Position numbers and translations under genes: made by a program. 64,000 bases of DNA, taken from Paracoccaceae bacterium (GTDB lineage: Bacteria > Pseudomonadota > Alphaproteobacteria > Rhodobacterales > Rhodobacteraceae). This document shows positions 53,534-62,397 of the stretch, piece by piece (the stretch's first letter is position 1; the number at the start of each line of letters is the position of its first letter). Location of the stretch: positions 62,001-126,000 of the forward strand of contig WKFK01000015.1 of the NCBI GenBank assembly GCA_014872815.1. Direction: 5' to 3'. The notes beneath the pieces were generated by a model. That model was not told the DNA's origin and made no database searches. It was given only the letters and a program-made list of their open reading frames with translations.

Positions 53534-55018
53534 ATGATAAATGCAACGACACATAATCCCGCTTCACCGCGCTCAGCAGCGAGCTCGCGCCCTCTACAAG
53601 TGGGGCAACCATCAAGCTCGTCCTCCGGTGCTTCACTGCAACCCAAACAAGATTTATCGCTTAGCTCAGACAATGCTGAAAGCAATCTCCGCACTCAGGG
53701 CCCCTCTGGAGCGACCATTCCCACTTATAGAGACCCGGAAGGGAAATCTCGATCAATTGCGACTGTTGACGGCATAATCTCTGAAGTAAGACCCCAAATT
53801 GACGGGTCTTATAAAACCGCAGACGGCAAGCCTCTCGAGCATATTCTAGGCGCCGGGTCCGGTGCTGAATTTCGCACGAAACCCACCGCCAGTAGTTCAG
53901 TACCAGGAGCATCTTCCAATGCTCTCGCCACGACGGTAAACGCGCCTTTCGGAACACACCCAACTGATGTTGGGGATAGCACCCCAGTGGAACGCATGGA
54001 CAGCGCCGTTGAGACGCTGACCTCCAGCAACAACGCCAAAATCCTCAAAAAAGCTCACAACGTAACCGCTGCGACAGGCGCTCAATTGGTTTCAACCGGT
54101 CTTAGCTTTGGGATGAAGCCATGGGTGGAAGCCTCAATGGATGTTGCACTGCGCCAATGTGGCGCTGGCAAAGTAAAATGCGGTGCTGTCCCACTTTCGA
54201 CCTTGCTCTCGAATGCAGCAGGCGGGGCCTACGCCGGTGTTGTTCACAACGCTATCGGTGCAAGCTTTGCCGCATATGCCTTGCACAAATTGGGTGGCGA
54301 GACTTTTGTCGATACCTCCACCACCCCAACCAAAAGAGAACTCAACGATTTCTTGACAGCTTCATTGCCTGTCATGGGAGCATTTACAGCATCTTACGCG
54401 GTAGGAAAGGCACTGGCAGCCAATTTACCAGCTGATCTAGCGCCCAGCCCCTGGGTTCAAGCGGGTTGCCGCATGGGCATGACTATGGCTGGCGGCTTGG
54501 TCCAGGGAGCGCTTACGGCAGCTCTCAAATCCTGCATGGAAGATACGTATACCGCCCAAACCAAAGAAATTGACGCCTCTGACCTGGTGTCAAAATTCAA
54601 AAGCGCTGTCGCGGATCAATACAACCCTCAAGAAGCCGCAACATTTTACAAAAATGGTGTTGGCAAATTGGTGGGCGGTACTGTCGGCATGGTCGCTGCG
54701 AGCTATGCAGGCGCCGCTACTCTGAACGCAATGGCAGACAAGGCGGCAGGTCCGACCGCGCTGCAACAAGGGCCGCAAGCGCTGGCTGGCGCCGTCGGGA
54801 TGATGGCCTTCCTAGGCTGTTGGTTTGGCGCCGCTCATATAGGCCATCTTTATGGTCAGTCACAGACGGCAACAGACACACCTGCGAAACCATCTACCGC
54901 CAATCCTGAGCCAGCGAGCAGTCCGCGCTCAGTGGATAGCCCGCCAAACGAGCTTGAGCGGACCCAATCGGAACCATCCGTCTTTGAACGTCATTCTTCA
55001 GTTTTCGATATCGACTAA
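53534..55018 (+). CDS. unrecognised 494-residue membrane protein with effector-like ends
   Basis: Not recognised. The first 60 residues are Ser/Pro/Gln-rich and disordered-looking, like N-termini of type III effectors, with no classical signal peptide. From about residue 210 there are five Gly/Ala-rich hydrophobic stretches: about 216-255, 276-300, 308-335, 375-400 and 413-438. The last 50 residues are a Pro/Ser/Glu tail. No ribosome site is evident ahead of the ATG. The base composition is more AT-rich than the neighbouring pet genes, which hints at transfer. It is followed after 33 bases by the racemase-cyclase gene on the same strand. It could be a secreted membrane-inserting protein; function is unknown. 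Confidence 0.65.
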   Translation: MINATTHNPASPRSAASSRPLQVGQPSSSSSGASLQPKQDLSLSSDNAESNLRTQGPSGATIPTYRDPEGKSRSIATVDGIISEVRPQIDGSYKTADGKPLEHILGAGSGAEFRTKPTASSSVPGASSNALATTVNAPFGTHPTDVGDSTPVERMDSAVETLTSSNNAKILKKAHNVTAATGAQLVSTGLSFGMKPWVEASMDVALRQCGAGKVKCGAVPLSTLLSNAAGGAYAGVVHNAIGASFAAYALHKLGGETFVDTSTTPTKRELNDFLTASLPVMGAFTASYAVGKALAANLPADLAPSPWVQAGCRMGMTMAGGLVQGALTAALKSCMEDTYTAQTKEIDASDLVSKFKSAVADQYNPQEAATFYKNGVGKLVGGTVGMVAASYAGAATLNAMADKAAGPTALQQGPQALAGAVGMMAFLGCWFGAAHIGHLYGQSQTATDTPAKPSTANPEPASSPRSVDSPPNELERTQSEPSVFERHSSVFDID

Positions 55019-55051
55019 TTCCCATCCCTCCAACGTAAAAGGAAAACCAAA

Positions 55052-58000
55052 ATGTTACGCATCCCAACTGGAGCACAGCACGCAATCCGCCAAGGTGCAG
55101 CGCAAGTCGCGCAGCCAGCGATGAACAAACTCGCCTCAGCGCAGATGAAGCCGCTGAATGCACCATCGCAATCTCACGGCCCAAAGGTAAACCCCTTTGC
55201 TTCCCAACAACGTTTCTTCAGCGCGTCAGCCTCTTTGCTGAAAGAAATTGGTACCGCCGACAGTGGAATCGGCGGAGGCATGACCACACAGAAGCTCGCC
55301 AACAGCATGACCCACTACGCCCAGAACGTGGGACTGCCGCTTGGCGAAAAAATGAAGAAGAAAAAACCAAATTCACAGCCGAGATGTTCCTGCGACCAAT
55401 GCTAAACAGCGGGCAAGAAGAAGTGATTATCGCCTGCAACACCGCATCAATTAAAAAGGATGCAGCTTGCGATGCCGCCGCCAAATTCCTGCTCGCAGAA
55501 TTGAGCCACGACAACCGCTCGGAAAGCATTTTCCAAGGGGACAACATGGCGCTGAACAATGCCGCTAAACTGATTGAACAGGCGGGCATTAAAGGAGAGA
55601 TGCCTATCGGAGAAGCCCGTGAGAAGCTGTCCGCGCATTTTCGGAATAGTGTGCATGAAATTGTGACACCAACCGCACAAAAGACGGCAAATAACGTCAT
55701 TAAGGCATTCGAAAGTGGTCAAGACACGTACTACGTTCGGGCGGGCTCCACCCAAGGCACGTCCAAATCCGAAACCTACCCCAACAAAATCAAAGACTTT
55801 GTGGCTTCTGCTGGTTTCACAGTCAAAGACGAAGGTGCCGTAAAGGCAATGGCGGAGGAAACTGTAACTGGTAGCCCGTATACAACCGCTCTGCGTAGTC
55901 TTGGCATCGATATGAACGTGTCCACCCATGTGGCGAACTACGTTATGGAGTTTACCGACCAAGAGGGCGAAGCCAAAACACTTCTCTTCCAATCACGGGG
56001 AGACAACTCGTTTGTTCCCGTTATCGAAGATGGTGCCCTCGACAAAACGGTTGCGGTTGAGAACCTTGGTGAAACACTCAAAGTCTCGGACATCGTCGCC
56101 CGACAAACCGAAGGCGACGCGGCAAAGCTATCCGATAAGTGCGGTGAATTCGCTGAAAAATTCAAAGCGGCGCCGAATGAAATCATGTTGGTTTGCACCC
56201 ACTTCCCTGCCGTGGAAGAAGCGCTTTTGGCCGTGCATCAGGGGGCTGACGGCGAGATCAAGACCAACAATCAAAGCGGCATTGTAAAACAAATCTATGA
56301 AGCCAACGGCGGCAATGACGGCAAACTCGCAGTCACCGGTCGTCTCGCGGAAGAGATTAAGGCTTACAAAAATGAATCAATGGAGGCGACAACATTCGTG
56401 GTCCATGGCGGAGAAAGCACGCAAGAAGACTTGTCTGTGAAAGATGGTGTTCTGCGCGCATCGACAAGACATGAGCGCAATTTCCAACAAGTCGCCTCCA
56501 ACGACAGTGAACAAAAGATGACCCGGGCCACCTTGCAGAGTCTCGCGTTTTCAATGAAGACCGCGGACGGTCAATCGGTCAGCATGATGCAGTCTGATAA
56601 CTCAGGTCGCGACATTGGCGTGACTTGGAAACAGAACCGACAGGCTTCTGCACCTCTGGATCGGGCCAATGTGTTCATTAGCAACGTCAACGCGGCGCCT
56701 GAAACCGACGCTATGAAAGCAAAGGATACCGCGTGGAAAACATTTGCGGGTGAACTTGGTTTGTCCGGTGCAGCACAAAAACGCATGACTACGCAATTGA
56801 CCCAGTTGGCCGAAACCTTAACCCTTGGAGAATTGCGTGGCGTCGACAACTTGGCAAAAACCATCAGCCCAGGACAGGAGATGGTTTCGGCAACGCAAAA
56901 TATTGTTGAGTTGATCCTTCAGAATAAATCACACGACAATGACGCAAAGCCAGACCTCAACAATCCAAAAAGATTTGAAGGCAAAGTACCCGCCGCCATT
57001 GTTACGGGCTTCACCGTTGTGGACGCAGAAGGTAAGCGGGTGGCCGGTGAAAATGATGGCCCTGCAGGCAGCGTGGTGCTGGCCAAGGCCATTCGCGACA
57101 ATGGTACACCAGTAAAGTTGGTCTTTGACCGCGGCAGTGAAGCGTCTGTTTACGCAGCGGCCAAGGCGGCAGGACTGGTGGAAGACGTATCCGTAGGTGG
57201 AGACAACCGAAACAAGCAGCTTGGGTCTCTTAACGCGATGTTTGCCAATGGCAACCTCAAACCGGGCGTTTCAGTAGAGATTGCATCGGTAAAAGATACC
57301 ACTCTTGAACCAGGTAAAACCGTAGGGGACATCAAGCAAAGCTTGCAGGAAGACAATGTGGGTCTTGTGATCAGCATTGAGCGCCCGGGTCCAAACGAAG
57401 ATGGCAAACTGAGCAATATGCGAGGACAAGACATTACTCAGTTCAACGCTGATCTGTAGCCCTTGTTCGAGCGTGACGGAGGCCAAGCCAACTGGAAAAC
57501 CATTGGTATTGGTGATGGGGGCAACGAGATAGGTACTGGAGGTGTGAATCAACAAACCCGCACCATGCAACGCGCTGATGGATTCCCAGTGGTCAACAAC
57601 GGTGCCAACATCGCCGCCAAGACCAAGACCGACGATATGGTTCTATCCTCTGTTTCCAACAATGGCGCCGTAGGTTTGAGCATCGCAGTAGATACGATGC
57701 TGGATGCCGTAGACCGAGCCAAGATTTCGACAGAAAAAAATGTGCCGGTTGATTTTGAAGATTTAAAAACGGAAAACAACGCCCGCGCTCGCGTCAATGA
57801 CTACAAAGATGTCGTGAACAGCATGTACAAGGAACACATCTCCATCGACGGTCTGTCCAAAACCAATCAGCAGACCATTGACGGGCGTACGCTCGAACGG
57901 GCGCAAGGTGAAACAATCGTTCCGCTGGGATCGGACGGCGCGACACACGATGATATGTTCGACCGTCTGGTGAACATTGCAGGGAACAAAGGTGTGGATA

Positions 58001-58056
58001 TGCCAGCGACAGACACGCCAAAGTCGGTGTTTTCCTACGACGCAACTTGGAAATAA
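55052..58056 (+). pseudogene. glutamate-racemase-like / DUF4392 D-glutamate cyclase fusion, interrupted twice
   Basis: Restored, it would be about 1001 residues. Residues 1-65 are basic and Ser/Ala-rich, with QRFFSASASLL looking like a mitochondrial presequence. Next are racemase motifs: DSGIGG (Asp near 70), LPLGEK, IIACNTAS (Cys near 129) and LVCTHFP (Cys near 382), with an insert of about 140 residues before the last. From about 650 comes DUF4392: AIVTGFTV, ENDGPAGS, ISIERPGPNEDG, then IGIGDGGNEIG (819-829). The interruptions are a missing base in an A6 tract at 55347-55352 (the -1 frame restores LGEKNEEEKTKF) and TAG at 57457-57459 in NADL*PLFERD. Everything else stays open. A ribosome site AAAGGA is present. 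A sequencing error, recoding or recent decay are all possible. Confidence 0.75.
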
Positions 58057-58077
58057 GTGCCCCTCGATTTTGACATT

Positions 58078-58108
58078 AAGCCCACCCCTTTTCGGGGTGG
58101 GCTTTTTT
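58078..58108 (+). terminator. terminator after the racemase-cyclase gene
   Basis: AAGCCCACCCC / GGGGTGGGCTT stem of eleven bases with a short T-rich loop and six T, 22 bases past the stop. It ends the plus-strand pair. Confidence 0.93.
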
Positions 58109-58335
58109 ACGTTCTCGCCCGGCGTGAAACCCGCGATCCATTCCAACAGCACGTACATATCAGGATAGATTCAACCGCCTGTGTCCTCCCAGAATAGTTA
58201 CCGGAACTACCCTGCAAACAAGTTGCACTCCAAAGACCTGGCCCAAGACCGTTATCTTGCAAAGTATGACCGAACAGGCTCCTGATGGAGCGCCGTGCAA
58301 GAGACGTACTTCTCTTTTCCAAACCGGTCTCCCCC
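58109..58335. other. intergenic stretch between two terminators
   Basis: About 225 bases between the plus-strand and petABC terminators. No promoter, gene or inverted-repeat border is clear to me. It could be remnant DNA from the insertion of the neighbouring AT-rich block. Confidence 0.3.
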
Positions 58336-58372
58336 AAAAAGAAAACGCCCCGCTGGCAAAACCAGCGGGGCG
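58336..58372 (-). terminator. terminator of petABC
   Basis: Stem CGCCCCGCTGG / CCAGCGGGGCG with loop CAAAA; on the minus strand it is followed by a T-rich tract. It lies 27 bases past the petC stop. Confidence 0.93.
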
Positions 58373-58398
58373 CTAAACTTAAAGTCCTGATCAGCTCA

Positions 58399-59217
58399 TC
58401 AGAGGTTGAGCTTTTTGCCTTTGATCGGCGCCCAGAGCTTTTTGTTAGTCAGGTAGAGCAACACGCTGAGCAGGGTCAGGAACAGAACACCGGTCAGACC
58501 TGCGCGCTGACGCGCCATCATTTTTGGCTCCGCAGTCCACATCAGGAAAGCCGCAACGTCCTCTGCTTCATGGTGCAGGGAGTTGGAGTGGCCGTCGGCA
58601 TACTCCACATCCTCACCGTACAGAGGTGGTGCCATAGAAATCCAGCCACCTGGGAAGGCAGTGTTTTCGTAGAACGTGGTACCTGCTTCTACCTTCTCCT
58701 CACCGGTGTAACCAGTCAGAACAGAATAGATGTACTCAGGACCACCCATGCCTTTCAGCAGTTGGTTGATGCCGGTGCCCTGCGGGCCGTGGAAACCCGC
58801 GCGGGCCTTCGCCATCAGGCTAAGGTCCGGTGCGCCTTGGGAGTTGTTGGCGGGGAAGAAATCAGTTTCCTTCAATGCCCGGAACTCATCGTTCTCAGCG
58901 TCATACAAATGCATGTTTGACGCCTCATCGTTGATTGGGAACTGCGCAGCGTAGGCACGCACCTGATCTTCCGGTAGGTGTGGGCCACCTTCGTCCGCAA
59001 GAGTCCGCAGCGGCACAAACTTCATGCCGTGACATGCCGAGCAAGCCTCGGTGTAAACCTGAAGACCACGTTGCAGCTGGTTCTGGTCGAACTTGCCAAA
59101 TGGACCTTCAAAGGAGAAGTTGATGTCTTCGACGTGGCCTGCGCCACCCGCTGCCATCGCACCGCCTGCCGACAGAGACAGGGCGGCCAGAGCAGCAATG
59201 CTAAGTTTCTTAAGCAT
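58399..59217 (-). CDS. petC: cytochrome c1
   Basis: The haem-bearing subunit of the cytochrome bc1 complex, passing electrons from the Rieske protein to cytochrome c. The 272-residue product has a signal peptide ([15 protein letters not shown]), the haem c site CSACHG at about residue 35, a Met-ligand region, and a C-terminal membrane anchor ([19 protein letters not shown]) ending KKLNL. Last gene of petA-petB-petC, 15 bases behind petB, followed by a terminator. Confidence 0.97.
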   Translation of the reverse strand: MLKKLSIAALAALSLSAGGAMAAGGAGHVEDINFSFEGPFGKFDQNQLQRGLQVYTEACSACHGMKFVPLRTLADEGGPHLPEDQVRAYAAQFPINDEASNMHLYDAENDEFRALKETDFFPANNSQGAPDLSLMAKARAGFHGPQGTGINQLLKGMGGPEYIYSVLTGYTGEEKVEAGTTFYENTAFPGGWISMAPPLYGEDVEYADGHSNSLHHEAEDVAAFLMWTAEPKMMARQRAGLTGVLFLTLLSVLLYLTNKKLWAPIKGKKLNL

Positions 59218-59232
59218 AATCCTGTGTCCTTC

Positions 59233-60546
59233 TTATTCAGCAGGTTTGCCGTAGTGGGCGTTGAAGTCGTCTTCGATGGTCGCTGGCGGTGTCAGCGGCT
59301 TTTCGATCACGCCGAGGATTGGCAGGATCACGAAGAAGTAGGCGAACCAATAAGTCGCACCGATCAGAGAGATGGTGGAGTATGGCGGCTCTGCTGGCAT
59401 TGCGCCGGCCCACATCAGAACGATGAAGTCGACAACCAGAAGAGCATACCACCACTTGAACATCGGACGGAAACGACCGGAGCGCACGCGGGAGGTATCG
59501 AGCCATGGCACCAGAGCCATCGCAATGATCGCACCAAACATCGCCAGAACACCGAAGAACTTCGCGTCGATGATGCCGCCGGTGATCCAGCTGGTGAACA
59601 TCACAACCCAAACGTCGGCGGTGAAGGCACGCAGGATCGCGTAGAACGGCAGGAAGTACCATTCAGGCACGATGTGTGCAGGTGTCGCCAGCGGGTTCGC
59701 TTCGATGTAGTTGTCTGGGTGGCCCAGGTAGTTTGGCATGAAGCCAACGATGGCGAAGAAGATGGTGACAACAATTGCCAGACCCACGAGATCTTTGATC
59801 ACAAAGTAGGGCCAGAACGGCAGGGTGTCTTTCTCGGCTTCTTCTTTGGAGCCTTTGCGCACGTCAACACCGGTTGGGTTGTTGTTGCCAGTGGTGTGGA
59901 ACGCCCAGATGTGGACGATCACCAGCGCGGCAATCACGAACGGCACCAGGTAGTGCAGCGAGAAGAAGCGGTTCAGAGTCGCGTTGTCCACGGCAGGACC
60001 GCCGAGCAGCCAAGTCTGGATCGCTTCGCCGATGAACGGGATCGCACCAAACAGGCCGGTGATCACGGTTGCACCCCAGAAGGACATCTGACCCCAAGGC
60101 AGTACATAGCCCATGAAGCCTGCGGCCATCATCAACAGGTAGATGATCATGCCGACAATCCATGTGATCTCACGCGGGGCCTTGTAGGACCCGTAGTAGA
60201 GGCCACGGAAGATATGGATGTAGACCGCAAAGAAGAACAGCGACGCGCCATTCATGTGCAGGTAGCGGATCATGTGACCGCCGTTCACGTTGCGCATGAT
60301 GTGCTCAACGGAAGCAAAGGCCAGATCCACGTGTGGGGTGTAGTGCATCACCAGAACAATGCCGGTGACAATCTGCAGCGCCAGGCAGAACGCCAGAACG
60401 ATGCCCCAGATCCACCACCAGTTCAGGTTTTTAGGAGTCGGGATCATCAGGGTGTCATAGAGCAGACCGATAACCGGCAGGCGGCTCTCAACCCATTTTG
60501 TGCCCTTGGATTTGGGCTCGTAGTGATCGTGTGGGATACCAGACAT
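59233..60546 (-). CDS. petB: cytochrome b of the bc1 complex
   Basis: The quinone-binding, two-haem membrane subunit. The 437-residue protein has eight hydrophobic helices, the four haem-ligand histidines (in helices starting [20 protein letters not shown] and [20 protein letters not shown]), the Qo-site PEWY in [16 protein letters not shown] and the [16 protein letters not shown] block. Length fits Rhodobacter cytochrome b. Located 12 bases behind petA, same strand. Confidence 0.97.
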   Translation of the reverse strand: MSGIPHDHYEPKSKGTKWVESRLPVIGLLYDTLMIPTPKNLNWWWIWGIVLAFCLALQIVTGIVLVMHYTPHVDLAFASVEHIMRNVNGGHMIRYLHMNGASLFFFAVYIHIFRGLYYGSYKAPREITWIVGMIIYLLMMAAGFMGYVLPWGQMSFWGATVITGLFGAIPFIGEAIQTWLLGGPAVDNATLNRFFSLHYLVPFVIAALVIVHIWAFHTTGNNNPTGVDVRKGSKEEAEKDTLPFWPYFVIKDLVGLAIVVTIFFAIVGFMPNYLGHPDNYIEANPLATPAHIVPEWYFLPFYAILRAFTADVWVVMFTSWITGGIIDAKFFGVLAMFGAIIAMALVPWLDTSRVRSGRFRPMFKWWYALLVVDFIVLMWAGAMPAEPPYSTISLIGATYWFAYFFVILPILGVIEKPLTPPATIEDDFNAHYGKPAE

Positions 60547-60558
60547 TCGCGCGTCTCC

Positions 60559-61119
60559 TTATCCGAGGACCAGTTCGCTGCCCTCAAAACGGGCAACAGG
60601 AACGTGGAGGTTTTCAGGAGCCGGACCTTTGCGGATGCGGCCGGAGGTGTCGTAGTGGGAGCCGTGGCATGGGCAGAACCAACCGCCAAAGTCACCAGCG
60701 CCGTCGCCCAGAGGCACACAACCCAGGTGGGTACACACACCCATCATCACCAGCCATTCGCCAGCTTCGTCCATGGAGCGGTTTTCATCCGCCGCATCGG
60801 TGCCTGGCTTGTTGGCGTTCTGAGAGCCCTGGTCGATGGACAGCTCGTCCACGTTGACCGCACGGGCGTCATCGATTTCCTGCTGTGTGCGGCGGCGAAT
60901 AAACACCGGCTTACCCAGCCATTTAACGGTCAACTGTGTACCCGGCTCGATGCCAGACGTATCAACGCGAATCGAGGAGAGCGCGCGCACGTCGGCGGAG
61001 GGGTTCATCTGATTGACCAGCGGCCAGACGGCAGCACCAGTGGCCACGGCACCTGCGCCTGCGGTGGCGTAGTAGAGAAAGTCTCTCCGGGTGCCTTCGT
61101 GATCTTCTGCGTGGGACAC
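60559..61119 (-). CDS. petA: Rieske iron-sulfur protein of the bc1 complex
   Basis: The 186-residue [2Fe-2S] subunit. The N-terminus [20 protein letters not shown] carries a twin-arginine motif before a membrane segment. The cluster ligands are [11 protein letters not shown] and [10 protein letters not shown] chose the GTG at 61119, since GGAGG lies six bases upstream; the longer frame adds a Cys-rich segment not typical of the family. It heads petABC. Confidence 0.96.
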   Translation of the reverse strand: MSHAEDHEGTRRDFLYYATAGAGAVATGAAVWPLVNQMNPSADVRALSSIRVDTSGIEPGTQLTVKWLGKPVFIRRRTQQEIDDARAVNVDELSIDQGSQNANKPGTDAADENRSMDEAGEWLVMMGVCTHLGCVPLGDGAGDFGGWFCPCHGSHYDTSGRIRKGPAPENLHVPVARFEGSELVLG

Positions 61120-61424
61120 GAGGTTCCTCCATTTTTCAGCCGGCATGCGGCCCATATCGGTTGGGGCCGCAGTTTCCCGCAGCCTCTCTCCGCCGCTATT
61201 TAACGAAGGTGTTGCAACCCGTCCAGCGAACATTCGCTTATCTTGGACCCTCGCGTCCCCATGTCGCGCTTCAGGACACGGTTTTTGGGGAGACTGGCAG
61301 CAGTTTTCGTCCCTCAATCGCGGGCACAGCGATCATTTCCTTCGAATCGCCCAGCACGGCACAGGCTGGTGCGATCGTTCCAAAACCGATAGAGCTTGCG
61401 CCATCACCAGGTGGGAGCCGCTCT
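61120..61424. other. divergent petA / LysR promoter region
   Basis: About 300 bases between two divergent starts. The plus frame is open through it but lacks protein character. TTGCAA and TTTAACG elements are seen near 61200-61215, with no convincing palindrome. Beyond presumed promoters I see nothing to name. Confidence 0.35.
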
Positions 61425-62312
61425 GTGATCAGCCTAAAAGACCTTGAATTCCTGTCCTCTTTGGCACGGCACGGGCATTTTGCGCGAGCTGCGGAGGAGG
61501 TGGGCGTATCGCAACCCGCCTTCAGCATGCGCATTCGAAAACTGGAAGAGCGACTGGACGCCGCGATTGTAAAAAGGGGCAATCGGTTTCAAGGGTTCAC
61601 GCCCGAAGGTGAGGCTCTGGTGCGTCACGCACGCAAAATCATGGACAGCGTTAAGCTTCTGGAAGAGGAGTTTCGCTCGGCCGGTGGCGAGATCACCGGC
61701 AGATTGACGATTGGTGTGATTCCAACTGCAGTTGGTTTTGCTGCAGAAGCTGTTCAAAAGCTGCGCACGGATCACCCCGGCATCATTGTACGCCTGCAAA
61801 CCGTGTCCTCTTTGGCGATCCAGCAAGGATTGGAAAACGGCATTTTTGATGCCGGGATGACTTATGGTGAAGGCATCTCCCCTGAAATGCTGCGCGTCGA
61901 GCACCTCTATGATGAGAGCTACTTGCTTTTGGCTCCCAAGGCACTGGCACCACGGACGACGGACACCGCCACATGGGAAGAAGCTGCCGCCCTGCCTTTG
62001 AGCCTCCTGGATCCGAGCATGCAAAACCGACGGATTCTGGATGTGATATTCCGTGATCTTGGCGTCCTCCCCAATGTGGTGGCGGAAACCGGGGAGTTCA
62101 CTGCATCCATGTTGATGGCGGCCAATGGCGTGGCCGCGACAGTGATCCCGGTTGGCTTGGCCAACTGTCTGGGGCACATGCCAAATACCGTTGCCCTGCC
62201 GCTCACCTCCCCTGAGGAAGAGAAAAATGTGAGCCTGGTGTCGCCCCATCGCGATCCTGGCCTGTCCACGGTAGAGGCGCTGCGCCGGACGCTTGGGTTG
62301 AGTAAATCATAA
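61425..62312 (+). CDS. LysR family regulator, probably of the formate dehydrogenase operon
   Basis: A 295-residue LTTR with the HTH ISLKDLEFLSSLARHGHFAR, AAEEVGVSQPAFSMRIRKLE and ERLDAAIVKRGNRFQGFTPE. The effector domain contains RLTIGVIPTAVGFA and LPLTSPEEEKN. I chose the GTG at 61425 because it begins the conserved domain and has GGGAG upstream. It is parallel to the following formate dehydrogenase gene, 85 bases away, with an inverted repeat between. In sequence style it is OxyR/CbbR-like. Confidence 0.9.
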   Translation: MISLKDLEFLSSLARHGHFARAAEEVGVSQPAFSMRIRKLEERLDAAIVKRGNRFQGFTPEGEALVRHARKIMDSVKLLEEEFRSAGGEITGRLTIGVIPTAVGFAAEAVQKLRTDHPGIIVRLQTVSSLAIQQGLENGIFDAGMTYGEGISPEMLRVEHLYDESYLLLAPKALAPRTTDTATWEEAAALPLSLLDPSMQNRRILDVIFRDLGVLPNVVAETGEFTASMLMAANGVAATVIPVGLANCLGHMPNTVALPLTSPEEEKNVSLVSPHRDPGLSTVEALRRTLGLSKS

Positions 62313-62350
62313 TCAAAAATTATCGCAGCTTAAGCTCTGCCTGATTGATT

Positions 62351-62365
62351 ATCACTTTGCGTGAT
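62351..62365 (+). promoter_or_regulatory. inverted repeat, possible LysR box
   Basis: ATCAC-TTTGC-GTGAT, a perfect interrupted palindrome in the 85-base gap between the LysR gene and the formate dehydrogenase gene, 32 bases before the latter's ATG. Assignment to the adjacent LysR is inference. Confidence 0.5.
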
Positions 62366-62397
62366 GCCACCCTTACCCATCTGGCAGGGAGGTGACC

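Noticed and set aside
58978..61203. Long open frame of 741 codons on the plus strand over petB, petC and petA
   Set aside because: It is antisense to three clearly conserved bc1 genes, is His/Gln/Asp-rich, and has no family blocks; a shadow of GC-rich codon use.
61120..61317. Longer N-terminus for the Rieske protein
   Set aside because: Adds a Cys-rich segment unlike the family; the GTG at 61119 has GGAGG at proper spacing.
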